Assembly: GCF_003347515.1 (NCBI RefSeq)
Contig: NZ_QEII01000324.1
Location: forward strand, 550,545-614,544
DNA from: Rhodoferax ferrireducens
Lineage (GTDB): Bacteria > Pseudomonadota > Gammaproteobacteria > Burkholderiales > Burkholderiaceae_C
Reading direction: 5' to 3'
DNA: 64,000 nt
The position numbers were made by a program, and so were the translations under genes. Positions within the stretch are counted from its first letter, which is position 1; each line of letters opens with the position of its first letter. Under the pieces are notes generated by a model, which worked only from the letters and a program-made list of their open reading frames with translations, was not told the origin of the DNA and did no database searches. Of the stretch, positions 52,494 through 61,293 are shown one piece after another.

Positions 52494-55400
52494 GCGAAGG
52501 TCGTTTCAACCTGTCCGCGCTCGCCGTGCGCGAGCGTGCCATCACCCTGTTCTTGATCCTCTTGATCTCGCTGGGCGGGGTCATGTCCTTCTTCAAGCTG
52601 GGTCGGGCGGAGGACCCCTCATTCACGATCAAGGTGATGACGATCATCACGGCCTGGCCCGGTGCTACCGCGCAGGAGATGCAGGACCAGGTCGCCGAGA
52701 AGATCGAAAAGCGTTTGCAGGAGCTGCGCTGGTATGACCGCAGCGAGACCTACACCCGTCCTGGATTGGCGTTCACCACACTGACCTTGCTGGACAGCAC
52801 CCCTCCATCGGAAGTGCAGGACGAGTTCTACCAAGCCCGTAAAAAGGTCGGTGACGAAGTACGCAATCTGCCGCCCGGCGTGATCGGGCCGATGGTCAAC
52901 GACGAGTATTCCGATGTGACCTTCGCCTTGTTCGCACTCAAGGCCAAGGGCGAACCCCAGCGCGTGCTCGTTCGCGACGCGGAAACGCTGCGCCAGCGGC
53001 TGCTGCATGTGCCGGGCGTGAAGAAGGTCAATATCGTTGGCGAGCAGTCCGAACGCATTTTTGTCGAGTTCTCGCATGATCGTCTGGCAACGCTGGGGGT
53101 CAGCCCGCAAGAGGTGTTCGCCGCGCTCAACAGCCAGAACGCTTTGACGCCGGCCGGCTCCGTCGAGACCAAGGGGCCAGAGGTGTTCATTCGCCTGGAC
53201 GGCGCTTTCGATGAATTGCAGAAGATTCGCGACACGCCCGTAGTGACGCCGGGGCGCACGCTGAAGCTCTCGGACATCGCCACGGTGAAGCGTGGCTATG
53301 AAGACCCGGCGACTTTCATGATCCGCAACGGCGGCGAACCCGCCCTGCTGCTGGGCGTCATCATGCGCGACGGCTGGAACGGCCTCGACCTGGGCAAGGC
53401 GCTGGACGGCGAAGTCAGTGCGATCAACGCCGAGCAGCCGCTGGGCATGAGCCTGGCCAAGGTCACCGACCAGGCCGTCAACATCAGCTCGGCGGTTGAC
53501 GAGTTCATGGTCAAGTTCTTTGCCGCAGTGCTGGTGGTCATGCTGGTGAGCTTCGTGAGCATGGGCTGGCGTGTCGGGGTCGTGGTTGCCGCGGCCGTGC
53601 CGCTGACGCTGGCCGTCGTCTTTGCGGTGATGCTCGCCAGCGGCAAGAATTTCGACCGCATCACCCTGGGCTCCCTGATCCTGGCACTGGGCTTGTTGGT
53701 GGACGACGCCATCATCGCCATCGAAATGATGGTGGTGAAGATGGAAGAAGGCTATGACCGCATCGCGGCCTCGGCCTATGCCTGGAGCCATACCGCCGCC
53801 CCCATGCTGTCGGGTACGCTGGTCACGGCCGTCGGCTTCATGCCCAACGGCTTCGCCCGATCCACGGCGGGTGAGTACACCAGCAACATGTTCTGGATCG
53901 TGGGCATCGCGCTCATCGCCTCCTGGGTGGTGGCGGTGGTGTTCACGCCCTATCTCGGGGTCAAGCTGTTGCCCGACTTCAGACAGGTCGAAGGCGGTCA
54001 CGAGGCCATCTACGACACGCCGCGCTACAACCGCTTTCGTCGCCTGCTGGGGCGCGTCATTGCCCGCAAGTGGATCGTCGCCGGCACGGTGATCGGCCTG
54101 TTCGTGGTGTCGGTGCTTGGCATGGCGGTGGTCAAGAAACAGTTCTTCCCGATCTCCGACCGGCCTGAAGTGTTGGTCGAAGTGCAGATGCCCTATGGCA
54201 CGTCGATCACCCAGACCAGCGCCGCTGCGGAGAAGGTGGAAGCCTGGCTGGCCAAGCAAGAGGAAGCCAAGATCGTCACCGCCTACGTCGGCCAGGGCGC
54301 TCCACGCTTCTATTTCTCGATGGGACCGGAGTTGCCTGATCCGTCGTTTGCGAAGATCGTGGTCCGCACGGACAACCAGGACGAGCGCGAGGTGTTGAAA
54401 AAGCGGCTGCGCGAGGCCATCGCTGACGGCCTCGCCACAGAGGCGCGCGTGCGCGTCACCCAGCTCGTGTTTGGTCCGTATTCGCCGTATCCGGTGGCCT
54501 ACCGGGTCTCCGGCCCGGATCCGGAGGTGTTGCGCAAAGTGGCGGCTGAGGTGCAGCGGGTGATGGACGCCAGTCCGATGATGCGCACGGTCAACACCGA
54601 CTGGGGTACGCGCACGCCCGCGCTGCACTTCACCTTGCAGCAGGACCGATTGCAGGCCGTGGGCCTGACTTCCAGTTCCGTGGCGCAACAGTTGCAATTC
54701 CTGCTCAGTGGCATTCCAGTCACTGCCGTGCGGGAGGACATTCGCACGGTGCAGGTTGTCGCGCGCTCGGCGGGCAACAACCGGCTCGACCCGGCCAAGA
54801 TTGGCGATTTCACGCTGGCTGGCGCCAACGGGCAGCGCATCCCGCTGTCGCAGGTGGGCAAGGTCGAGGTGCGCATGGAAGAACCGGTCATGCGCCGACG
54901 CGACCGTGTGCCGACGATCACCATCCGTGGCGACATCGCCGAAGGCTTGCAGCCGCCGGACGTGTCGACGGCCATCACCCAGCAACTCCAGCCCATCATG
55001 GACAAGCTGCCGAGTGGCTACCACATCGTCGAAGCCGGCTCCATCGAAGAATCAGGCAAGGCGACGGTCGCCATGCTGCCGATCTTCCCCATCATGCTGG
55101 CCATCACCCTGCTCATCATCATCCTGCAGGTTCGCTCGATCGCGGGAATGGTGATGGTCTTCCTGACCAGTCCGCTGGGACTGATCGGCGTGGTACCAAC
55201 CCTGCTGCTGTTCCAGCAGCCCTTCGGCATCAATGCGCTGGTCGGCTTGATCGCGTTGTCGGGCATCCTGATGCGCAACACGCTGATCTTGATCGGTCAG
55301 ATTCGTGAAAACGAACAGGCCGGGCTGGATCCCTTCCGTGCGCTTGTCGAAGCGACCGTGCAGCGCGCGCGTCCGGTGATCCTGACCGCATTGGCGGCGA

Positions 55401-55558
55401 TCCTGGCCTTCATCCCGCTGACCCATTCGGTGTTCTGGGGCACCCTCGCTTACACGCTGATCGGCGGCACCTTCGCTGGGACGATTCTGACCCTCGTGTT
55501 CCTGCCGGCCATGTATTCCATCTGGTTCAAGATCAGGCCAGCCCCATTGCACCACTGA
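52490..55558 (+). CDS. RND family multidrug efflux pump
   Basis: A 1022-residue inner-membrane RND transporter with twelve helices and two large periplasmic loops. The proton-relay Asp pair is present in helix 4 (LALGLLVDDAIIAIEMM). Length and sequence fit the HAE-1/AcrB-like group, nearest the TriC/VexF-like members with AEDPSFTIKVMTI. It extrudes hydrophobic compounds with the flanking adaptor and outer-membrane factor. Substrates are unknown. Confidence 0.93.
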   Translation: MSEGRFNLSALAVRERAITLFLILLISLGGVMSFFKLGRAEDPSFTIKVMTIITAWPGATAQEMQDQVAEKIEKRLQELRWYDRSETYTRPGLAFTTLTLLDSTPPSEVQDEFYQARKKVGDEVRNLPPGVIGPMVNDEYSDVTFALFALKAKGEPQRVLVRDAETLRQRLLHVPGVKKVNIVGEQSERIFVEFSHDRLATLGVSPQEVFAALNSQNALTPAGSVETKGPEVFIRLDGAFDELQKIRDTPVVTPGRTLKLSDIATVKRGYEDPATFMIRNGGEPALLLGVIMRDGWNGLDLGKALDGEVSAINAEQPLGMSLAKVTDQAVNISSAVDEFMVKFFAAVLVVMLVSFVSMGWRVGVVVAAAVPLTLAVVFAVMLASGKNFDRITLGSLILALGLLVDDAIIAIEMMVVKMEEGYDRIAASAYAWSHTAAPMLSGTLVTAVGFMPNGFARSTAGEYTSNMFWIVGIALIASWVVAVVFTPYLGVKLLPDFRQVEGGHEAIYDTPRYNRFRRLLGRVIARKWIVAGTVIGLFVVSVLGMAVVKKQFFPISDRPEVLVEVQMPYGTSITQTSAAAEKVEAWLAKQEEAKIVTAYVGQGAPRFYFSMGPELPDPSFAKIVVRTDNQDEREVLKKRLREAIADGLATEARVRVTQLVFGPYSPYPVAYRVSGPDPEVLRKVAAEVQRVMDASPMMRTVNTDWGTRTPALHFTLQQDRLQAVGLTSSSVAQQLQFLLSGIPVTAVREDIRTVQVVARSAGNNRLDPAKIGDFTLAGANGQRIPLSQVGKVEVRMEEPVMRRRDRVPTITIRGDIAEGLQPPDVSTAITQQLQPIMDKLPSGYHIVEAGSIEESGKATVAMLPIFPIMLAITLLIIILQVRSIAGMVMVFLTSPLGLIGVVPTLLLFQQPFGINALVGLIALSGILMRNTLILIGQIRENEQAGLDPFRALVEATVQRARPVILTALAAILAFIPLTHSVFWGTLAYTLIGGTFAGTILTLVFLPAMYSIWFKIRPAPLHH

Positions 55559-55604
55559 TCTGCCATTCATCCCTGCTATTCACCCAAATCAAAAAGGAAC
55601 TGTT

Positions 55605-56411
55605 ATGTCGAATTTCAAAGTTGTCGTCATTACCGGCGTGTCATCGGGCATCGGGCGCGCCGCCGCCATGCAATTTGCCAAGCAGGGTTGCCGTGTATTC
55701 GGTACCGTGCGCAACACGGCAAAAGCGCAAGCCATACCTGGCGTTGTACTCATTCAGATGGATATCCGTGACGAAGCGTCGATTGAGCACGGGATCCAGA
55801 CCATCATTGCGCAAGCCCAGCGCATCGACGTGCTGGTCAACAGCGCGGGCGTGACCTTGCTGGGCGCGATGGAAGAAACGTCGATTGCCGAAGCCCAGAC
55901 GCTGTTTGACACCAACCTGTTCGGTCTCTTGCGCACGATCAAGGCCGTGCTGCCGCATATGCGCGAACAGCGTTCTGGTCGCATTGTCAACGTCAGCTCG
56001 GTGCTGGGCTTTTTGCCTGCGCCGTACATGGCGCTCTATTCGGCATCCAAGCATGCCGTCGAAGGACTGTCCGAGACCCTGGATCACGAGGTGCGCCAAT
56101 TCGGCATCCGCGTGGCGCTTGTCGAACCCTCCTTTACCAAAACCAACCTGGATCTCAACGCGCCCCAGACCGTCTCCAGAATCCCGGACTACAACAAAGA
56201 GCTCGGCATCGTTTCCCAGGCCATCCAGAACAATGTCCAAAAAGCGCCCGAGCCCGATGGCGTCGCCGCCACGATTGTCGACGCCGCGTTGGGAGCATGG
56301 AAGATGCGCCGTACGCCCAAAGGCGAGGCCTCTCTTCTGGCCAAGTTGCGCCGCTTCATGCCGGCCGGCCCGGTCGAGAAGGGTCTAAGGAAAACGTTCG
56401 GGCTCGCCTGA
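55605..56411 (+). CDS. Short-chain dehydrogenase/reductase (SDR)
   Basis: A 268-residue classical SDR with the cofactor motif TGVSSGIGRA, NSAGVT, and the catalytic YSASK with an upstream Ser (VSSVLG). AAGGAA precedes the ATG. It lies 46 bp after the RND pump and may be part of the efflux regulon. The last 100 codons are duplicated in decayed form at 56486-56785, and the last 21 again at 57416-57478. Confidence 0.92.
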   Translation: MSNFKVVVITGVSSGIGRAAAMQFAKQGCRVFGTVRNTAKAQAIPGVVLIQMDIRDEASIEHGIQTIIAQAQRIDVLVNSAGVTLLGAMEETSIAEAQTLFDTNLFGLLRTIKAVLPHMREQRSGRIVNVSSVLGFLPAPYMALYSASKHAVEGLSETLDHEVRQFGIRVALVEPSFTKTNLDLNAPQTVSRIPDYNKELGIVSQAIQNNVQKAPEPDGVAATIVDAALGAWKMRRTPKGEASLLAKLRRFMPAGPVEKGLRKTFGLA

Positions 56412-56485
56412 AAAACATCGCCCAGACGTCATGTTGGCAGCACTCCAATGGTGGTCGGTGTGCATGTGGCGTTTGCTGGTTAGAA

Positions 56486-56785
56486 GTAACGCTGGTCGAA
56501 CCGTCTTTCACGAAGACCAATCTGGACAGCAATGCGCCTTTGGCAAGTGTAGGAATCGCCGACTATGACCGTGAGCGTGAACTTGCATCTCGCGCCATCG
56601 TCAACACGGTCAAAAGTGCGCCCGAACCCGACGGCGTTGCAAACACCATTGTTGAAGCAGCGCTTGGTGCTTGGCGCATGCGTCGCACGCCGGCCGGTCA
56701 AGCATCCTTGCGGAGCAAGTTGCGCCGCTTTATGCCGTTTGGCCCCGTGGATTCAAGCCTTAGAAAAACTTTTGAACTCAACTGA
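56486..56785 (+). pseudogene. Decayed duplicate of the SDR 3' end
   Basis: This stretch translates as about 99 residues closely similar to the C-terminus of the SDR at 55605-56411: VTLVEPSFTKTNLD, APEPDGVA, ALGAWRMRRTP and RRFMPFGPVDSSLRKTF. The nucleotide-binding half and the catalytic YxxxK are absent, and there is no start codon at its boundary. It is a truncated second copy, diverged from the intact gene, rather than a working enzyme. Confidence 0.85.
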
Positions 56786-56869
56786 AAGCCCGAGCAGGAT
56801 CGACCTCGTAGCGCAGGTGCGAGGATTGTTTGTCTCTGAAAACACCCGTAGCGGTTGTCAGGAAAACCT

Positions 56870-57412
56870 ATGAAAACTCCGACTATTGACTGGACCTCTC
56901 AGCATGAAGCTTCGCGGCAACGTTCGGTTGCAGGTGGTGGCAAGCCTGGCCTCGCCCGAATGGAGCAGCTCGCCGGTAAGAGCGGGCGTGAGATTCTCGA
57001 AGCCATGATGTCCGGCGAGTTGCCGTATCCACCCATGAACGAAACCATGAACATGACCTTGCTGGAGGTGGGCACCGGGTGCGTCTTGTTCCAAGGCATC
57101 CCGCTGCTGCAGCACTACAACCCGCTGGGCACGGTGCACGGTGGCTGGTTTGCCACGCTCCTGGACTCAGCGCTGGGCTGTGCAGTGCAAACCACGCTAC
57201 CGGCCGGGCGTTCCTACAGCACGGCCGAACTCAGCATCAACATTGTGCGGCCAGCCTCGCACAAGACCGGCCCGTTGCGTGCGGTCGGCACGGTTATCCA
57301 CATTGGCCGGCAGATCGCCACGGCAGAGGCGCGTATCGAAGACGAAAAAGGCAAGCTGTACGCCCATGCGACCACAACCTGTTTTGTCTTCGACGTGCCG
57401 GCGGCGGTCTGA
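56870..57412 (+). CDS. PaaI-family hotdog thioesterase, second copy
   Basis: A 180-residue paralogue of the protein at 32800-33351, sharing GELPYPP, LGTVHGGWFATLLDSALG and LYAHATTTC. AGGA lies 6 bp before the ATG at 56870. It sits between the decayed SDR copies, so it may have been captured between duplicates. The role is probably acyl-CoA hydrolysis; the substrate is unknown. Confidence 0.88.
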   Translation: MKTPTIDWTSQHEASRQRSVAGGGKPGLARMEQLAGKSGREILEAMMSGELPYPPMNETMNMTLLEVGTGCVLFQGIPLLQHYNPLGTVHGGWFATLLDSALGCAVQTTLPAGRSYSTAELSINIVRPASHKTGPLRAVGTVIHIGRQIATAEARIEDEKGKLYAHATTTCFVFDVPAAV

Positions 57413-57415
57413 TGG

Positions 57416-57478
57416 CGCCGTTTCATGTCTGCTGGCCCCGTCGACTCAAGCCCGAGGAAAGCGTCCGGGCTCGCCTGA
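57416..57478 (+). pseudogene. 63-bp remnant of a third SDR copy
   Basis: Reading from 57416 gives RRFMSAGPVDSSPRKASGLA then TGA. It aligns residue for residue with the last 20 residues of the intact SDR (RRFMPAGPVEKGLRKTFGLA). It starts 3 bp after the thioesterase stop. Confidence 0.8.
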
Positions 57479-57493
57479 AACGCAGCATGAAAT

Positions 57494-57527
57494 AAAAAAA
57501 GCGGGCAAGTCGCTCTGACTGCCCGCT
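57494..57527 (-). terminator. Rho-independent terminator of rhlE
   Basis: AGCGGGCA (57500-57507) pairs with TGCCCGCT (57520-57527). The A tract at 57494-57500 gives a U tract on the minus strand, 55 bp after the rhlE stop. This is a classical intrinsic terminator. Confidence 0.85.
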
Positions 57528-57581
57528 CTGTGGAGTGCTCTTGTTCAGCCCAGCGGAGGCCGGATGAACAAGGCGTAGTGC

Positions 57582-59318
57582 TTATCGGTTGAAGGAACCG
57601 CGAGAGCCATTGCCCCCACCACCGTAACCACCGCCGCCGCCGGAGCGGCCACCCGCGCCACCGCCGCCAAAGCCGCCGCCATTGCGGTTGCCGCCACCAA
57701 AGCCACCACCACCGCCACGGCGAGCGCCGCGTTCGGCCATCATGTCCACGCTGGTGCGCATCGGATCGGGCTGACCTTGAGCCGGGCGGGCAGGCGGATT
57801 GCCACCCACACCAAAGCCGCCGCCATTGCCGCCGCTGTTGCCACCACCGCCATTGCCGCCGCCGTAACCACCGCCGTTGCCACCGCGACCTTGCGCGGGG
57901 CGTGGGCCTCGTGCTGCTTGGTCGCCGGCCGGGTTGTGGCTGCGTTGACCACCACTGCGGTGTCCGCCGCCATTGCCGCCACCGTTACCGCCGCGTCCGC
58001 CACCCGGAGGACCACCGCGGTCGCCTTGGGCGCCCTTGGTCTCACGTACGCGTTGCAGCATCTCGGTGCGTGCGGCCTTGCCAGCCGCCATCATGACGTC
58101 GCGGCTTGGCGGCTTGCCTGCACCACCCCAGACGGTCTGACGACCCATGGCGATGGGCTCGGCCTTTTCGCCTGGCTCGGGCATGAAGGCTTCCACGATC
58201 TGGACTGGAATGTTCTGTTTGGTGTAACGCTCAATAGCTTGCATGAAGCCTTCTTCGTCCAGGCAGACCAGATTCACGGCGGTGCCGTCGGCACCTGCCC
58301 GGCCAGTGCGGCCGATGCGGTGCACATAGTCTTCGCAGACGTTCGGGATTTCATAGTTCACGACGTGCGGCAGGTCATCGATGTCGATGCCGCGGGCGGC
58401 AATGTCGGTGGCCACCAGTGCGCGAATGTCACCACTCTTGAAGCCGCTCAGGGCCTGGGTACGGGCGGACTGGCTCTTGTTGCCGTGCAGGGCCATGGCT
58501 TCAATGCCATTCTTGGTCAGGAACTCGGCGACGTTGTTGGCGCCAAATTTGGTCCGGGTGAACACCAGCACCTGGCTCCAGTTGTGTTCCTGGATGATGT
58601 GGGCCAGCAGGGCTTTCTTTTTGCCGCGACCGACCGGGTGAATCAGCTGGGTGATGCGCTGCACCGTGGTGTTGCGCGGTGTCACCTGAATGCTCAGCGG
58701 ATCTTTCAGCAGCGTCGCGGCCAGGTCGCGAATTTCGTCACTGAAGGTGGCCGAGAACAGCAGACTCTGTTTTTGTTTTGGCACCACGGCCAGCACTTTT
58801 TTCACGTCATGGATGAAGCCCATGTCGAGCATGCGGTCCGCTTCGTCGAGCACCAGCATTTGCACTTGGCCCAGATCGAGCACGCCTTGCTGAAGCAAGT
58901 CGAGCAGGCGACCTGGCGTGGCCACCAGAATGTCCACGCCTTTTTTGACGCGGCTGATCTGGGGGTTCATGCCCACACCGCCAAAGATGACGGTGGAGGA
59001 CAGTTCCAGGTACTTGCCGTAGGTTTGTACGGACTCTTCCACCTGTGCCGCCAATTCGCGGGTCGGTGTCAGCACCAAGGCACGAATGCCGATGCCGCCG
59101 AATTTGTTGCGCGGTGTTTCACCGGCGGTGAGCTTGTGCAGCATGGGCAACACGAAAGCCGCTGTTTTGCCGGTTCCGGTTTGGGCCCCGCCGAGCAGAT
59201 CGTGTCCTTCGAGCACAGCGGGAATCGCTTGCGCCTGAATGGCCGTGGGGGTCTCGTAGCCTTGCTCAAGCACGGCTTTAACGATGGCCGGAGCCAGATT
59301 TAGTTCTTCAAATTTCAT
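57582..59318 (-). CDS. rhlE: DEAD-box RNA helicase RhlE
   Basis: A 578-residue RNA helicase. Core motifs are present: Q-motif YETPTAIQAQAIP, Walker A AQTGTGKT, DEAD (VLDEADRMLD), SAT (FSATFSDE) and HRIGRTGRAG. The last ~165 residues are Gly/Asn/Arg-rich low complexity (RGG-like GGGNGGG repeats) typical of RhlE tails that bind RNA. It remodels RNA in ribosome assembly and cold adaptation. An intrinsic terminator follows. The antisense frame over the tail is a compositional artefact. Confidence 0.95.
   Translation of the reverse strand: MKFEELNLAPAIVKAVLEQGYETPTAIQAQAIPAVLEGHDLLGGAQTGTGKTAAFVLPMLHKLTAGETPRNKFGGIGIRALVLTPTRELAAQVEESVQTYGKYLELSSTVIFGGVGMNPQISRVKKGVDILVATPGRLLDLLQQGVLDLGQVQMLVLDEADRMLDMGFIHDVKKVLAVVPKQKQSLLFSATFSDEIRDLAATLLKDPLSIQVTPRNTTVQRITQLIHPVGRGKKKALLAHIIQEHNWSQVLVFTRTKFGANNVAEFLTKNGIEAMALHGNKSQSARTQALSGFKSGDIRALVATDIAARGIDIDDLPHVVNYEIPNVCEDYVHRIGRTGRAGADGTAVNLVCLDEEGFMQAIERYTKQNIPVQIVEAFMPEPGEKAEPIAMGRQTVWGGAGKPPSRDVMMAAGKAARTEMLQRVRETKGAQGDRGGPPGGGRGGNGGGNGGGHRSGGQRSHNPAGDQAARGPRPAQGRGGNGGGYGGGNGGGGNSGGNGGGFGVGGNPPARPAQGQPDPMRTSVDMMAERGARRGGGGGFGGGNRNGGGFGGGGAGGRSGGGGGYGGGGNGSRGSFNR
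57600..58020. repeat. Low-complexity Gly/Arg-rich coding tract in rhlE
   Basis: A purine/GGC-rich region encoding GGGN and GGGG-type runs. It is repetitive at codon level and could vary in length between strains. Confidence 0.6.
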
Positions 59319-59631
59319 AGTGTGGCGCCTATCCTGGGCGCTATGGCATCGGCCCGTCTTGGTGCAGATGCACCAAGTCAGTCAAAGGCAGATGGGTACA
59401 AAGATGGAACGTCTGCGCGAGGCATTGTTCCCAGCAAGGTGCTGGCATTGTGGGCAACTGACGCTCCACAATTACGTGCATTGTCGCACGGTCTGTGATC
59501 TGGGCCAAAATTCAGTCAAAAGCGGCTGCGAAAGGCGGCCACTCAGCGCGAAGTCAGGAGTCGGATAAGGTGAAAACGAGGCGTTCACCGATAATGTCAG
59601 GTTTCCATCCCGCAAAAACTCGCAAGACCCC
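59319..59631. other. 313-bp divergent spacer between rhlE and ettA
   Basis: This is an intergenic region with divergent promoters expected for rhlE and ettA. A 94-codon frame (59284-59568) crosses the rhlE start on the opposite strand; it has no ribosome site and I reject it. No hairpin, known RNA element or riboswitch was recognised. Confidence 0.5.
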
Positions 59632-61293
59632 ATGGCTCAATACGTATTTTCCATGAACCACCTCGGCAAGATCGTTCCGCCGAAAAAGTTCATTCTCAAA
59701 GACATTTCCCTCAGCTTCTTCCCCGGCGCCAAGATTGGCGTGCTGGGCACCAACGGCTCCGGCAAGTCCACTCTGCTCAAGATCATGGCCGGTGTGGACA
59801 AGGAATTTGAAGGCGAAGCCATGCCCATGGCCGGCCTGAACATCGGTTATTTGCCGCAAGAGCCGCAGCTGGACCCCGATCAAACCGTGCGCGAGAGTGT
59901 GGAAGCCGGCATGGGCGATGTGTTCACCGCCAAAGCCCGTCTGGAAGAAATTTACGCCGCCTACGGTGAAGAAGACGCCGACTTTGACGCGCTTGCTGAA
60001 GAGCAGGCCAAGATGGAAGCCATCATTGGCAGTGCCGGTACCGACTCTGAACACCAACTGGAAATTGCCGCTGACGCCTTGCGCCTGCCCCCATGGGACG
60101 CCAAAGTGGGCCTGTTGTCGGGTGGTGAAAAGCGCCGTGTCGCTTTGTGCCGTCTGCTGTTGTCCAAGCCCGACATGTTGTTGCTCGATGAGCCGACCAA
60201 TCACTTGGATGCTGAATCGGTGGATTGGCTGGAGCAGTTCCTGCAGCGCTACCCCGGCACCGTGGTCGCCATTACCCACGACCGCTACTTTTTGGACAAC
60301 GCGGCCGAGTGGATTCTGGAACTCGATCGCGGCAACGGCATGCCTTACAAAGGCAACTACAGCGATTGGCTGCAACAGAAGCAGGAACGTCTGGTTCAGG
60401 AGCAAAAAGGCGAGGAATCACGCGCCAAGGCACTGAAGAAAGAACTTGAATGGTCTCGCCAGAACCCCAAGGCGCGTCAGGCCAAGAGCAAGGCCCGTCT
60501 GGCCCGCTTTGAAGAATTGAGCGACTTTGAGTACCAGAAGCGCAACGAAACCAACGAAATTTTCATCCCCGTGGCCGAGCGCCTGGGCCAGGAAGTGATT
60601 GAATTCACGAATGTCACGAAGTCCTTTGGCGACCGCGTGCTGATCGACAACCTGAGCTTCAAGGTGCCGCCGGGCGCCATCGTCGGCATCATCGGCCCCA
60701 ACGGGGCTGGTAAATCCACACTGTTCAAGATGATTGCCGGACGCGAAAAGCCCGATTCCGGCGAAGTCAAGATCGGCCAGACCGTCAAGATGGCTTTTGT
60801 GGACCAGAACCGCGATGACCTGGCCAACGAAAAAACCGTTTGGGAAGATGTGTCCGGTGGACTCGACATTCTGAACGTCGGCAAATTCCAGATGGCCAGC
60901 CGCGCTTATTGCGGACGCTTCAACTTCAACGGCGCGGACCAGCAAAAACGCGTCGGTACCTTGTCCGGTGGTGAACGCGGACGCTTGCATCTGGCCAAGA
61001 CCCTGATTGCCGGCGGCAATGTGCTGATGCTCGATGAGCCGTCCAACGATTTGGACGTAGAAACCTTGCGCGCGCTGGAAGACGCCTTGCTGGAGTTTGC
61101 CGGCTCACTGATGGTGATTAGCCATGATCGCTGGTTCCTGGACCGCATTGCCACCCATATCCTGGCCTGCGAGGGCGACAGCCAGTGGGTTTTCTTTGAT
61201 GGCAATTACCAGGAATACGAGGCCGACAAGAAGAAGCGCCTGGGTGAAGAGGGTGCGCGTCCGCACCGCATGCGTTTCAAGGCGCTGAAGTAA
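59632..61293 (+). CDS. ettA: Energy-dependent translational throttle protein EttA (ABC-F)
   Basis: EttA is a ribosome-binding ABC-F ATPase that gates entry into elongation according to the ATP/ADP ratio. The 553-residue protein has two ABC domains with Walker A GTNGSGKST and GPNGAGKST. The signatures are LLSGGEKRRVALCR and LSGGERGRLHLAK, with Walker B LLDEPTNHLDAES and LMLDEPSNDLDVE. No membrane domain exists. Its 3' end overlaps the convergent TAXI gene by 17 bp. Confidence 0.96.
   Translation: MAQYVFSMNHLGKIVPPKKFILKDISLSFFPGAKIGVLGTNGSGKSTLLKIMAGVDKEFEGEAMPMAGLNIGYLPQEPQLDPDQTVRESVEAGMGDVFTAKARLEEIYAAYGEEDADFDALAEEQAKMEAIIGSAGTDSEHQLEIAADALRLPPWDAKVGLLSGGEKRRVALCRLLLSKPDMLLLDEPTNHLDAESVDWLEQFLQRYPGTVVAITHDRYFLDNAAEWILELDRGNGMPYKGNYSDWLQQKQERLVQEQKGEESRAKALKKELEWSRQNPKARQAKSKARLARFEELSDFEYQKRNETNEIFIPVAERLGQEVIEFTNVTKSFGDRVLIDNLSFKVPPGAIVGIIGPNGAGKSTLFKMIAGREKPDSGEVKIGQTVKMAFVDQNRDDLANEKTVWEDVSGGLDILNVGKFQMASRAYCGRFNFNGADQQKRVGTLSGGERGRLHLAKTLIAGGNVLMLDEPSNDLDVETLRALEDALLEFAGSLMVISHDRWFLDRIATHILACEGDSQWVFFDGNYQEYEADKKKRLGEEGARPHRMRFKALK

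Noticed and set aside
52619..55024. 800-codon open frame antisense to the RND pump gene
   Set aside because: His/Arg/Gln-rich composition typical of the antisense of high-GC coding sequence; the pump on the plus strand is unambiguous.
57777..59303. 508-codon frame antisense to rhlE
   Set aside because: Ala/Val-rich start mirrors the Gly-rich tail; no motifs.
59284..59568. 94-codon frame in the rhlE-ettA spacer
   Set aside because: No ribosome site, overlaps the rhlE start on the other strand, no similarity recognised.
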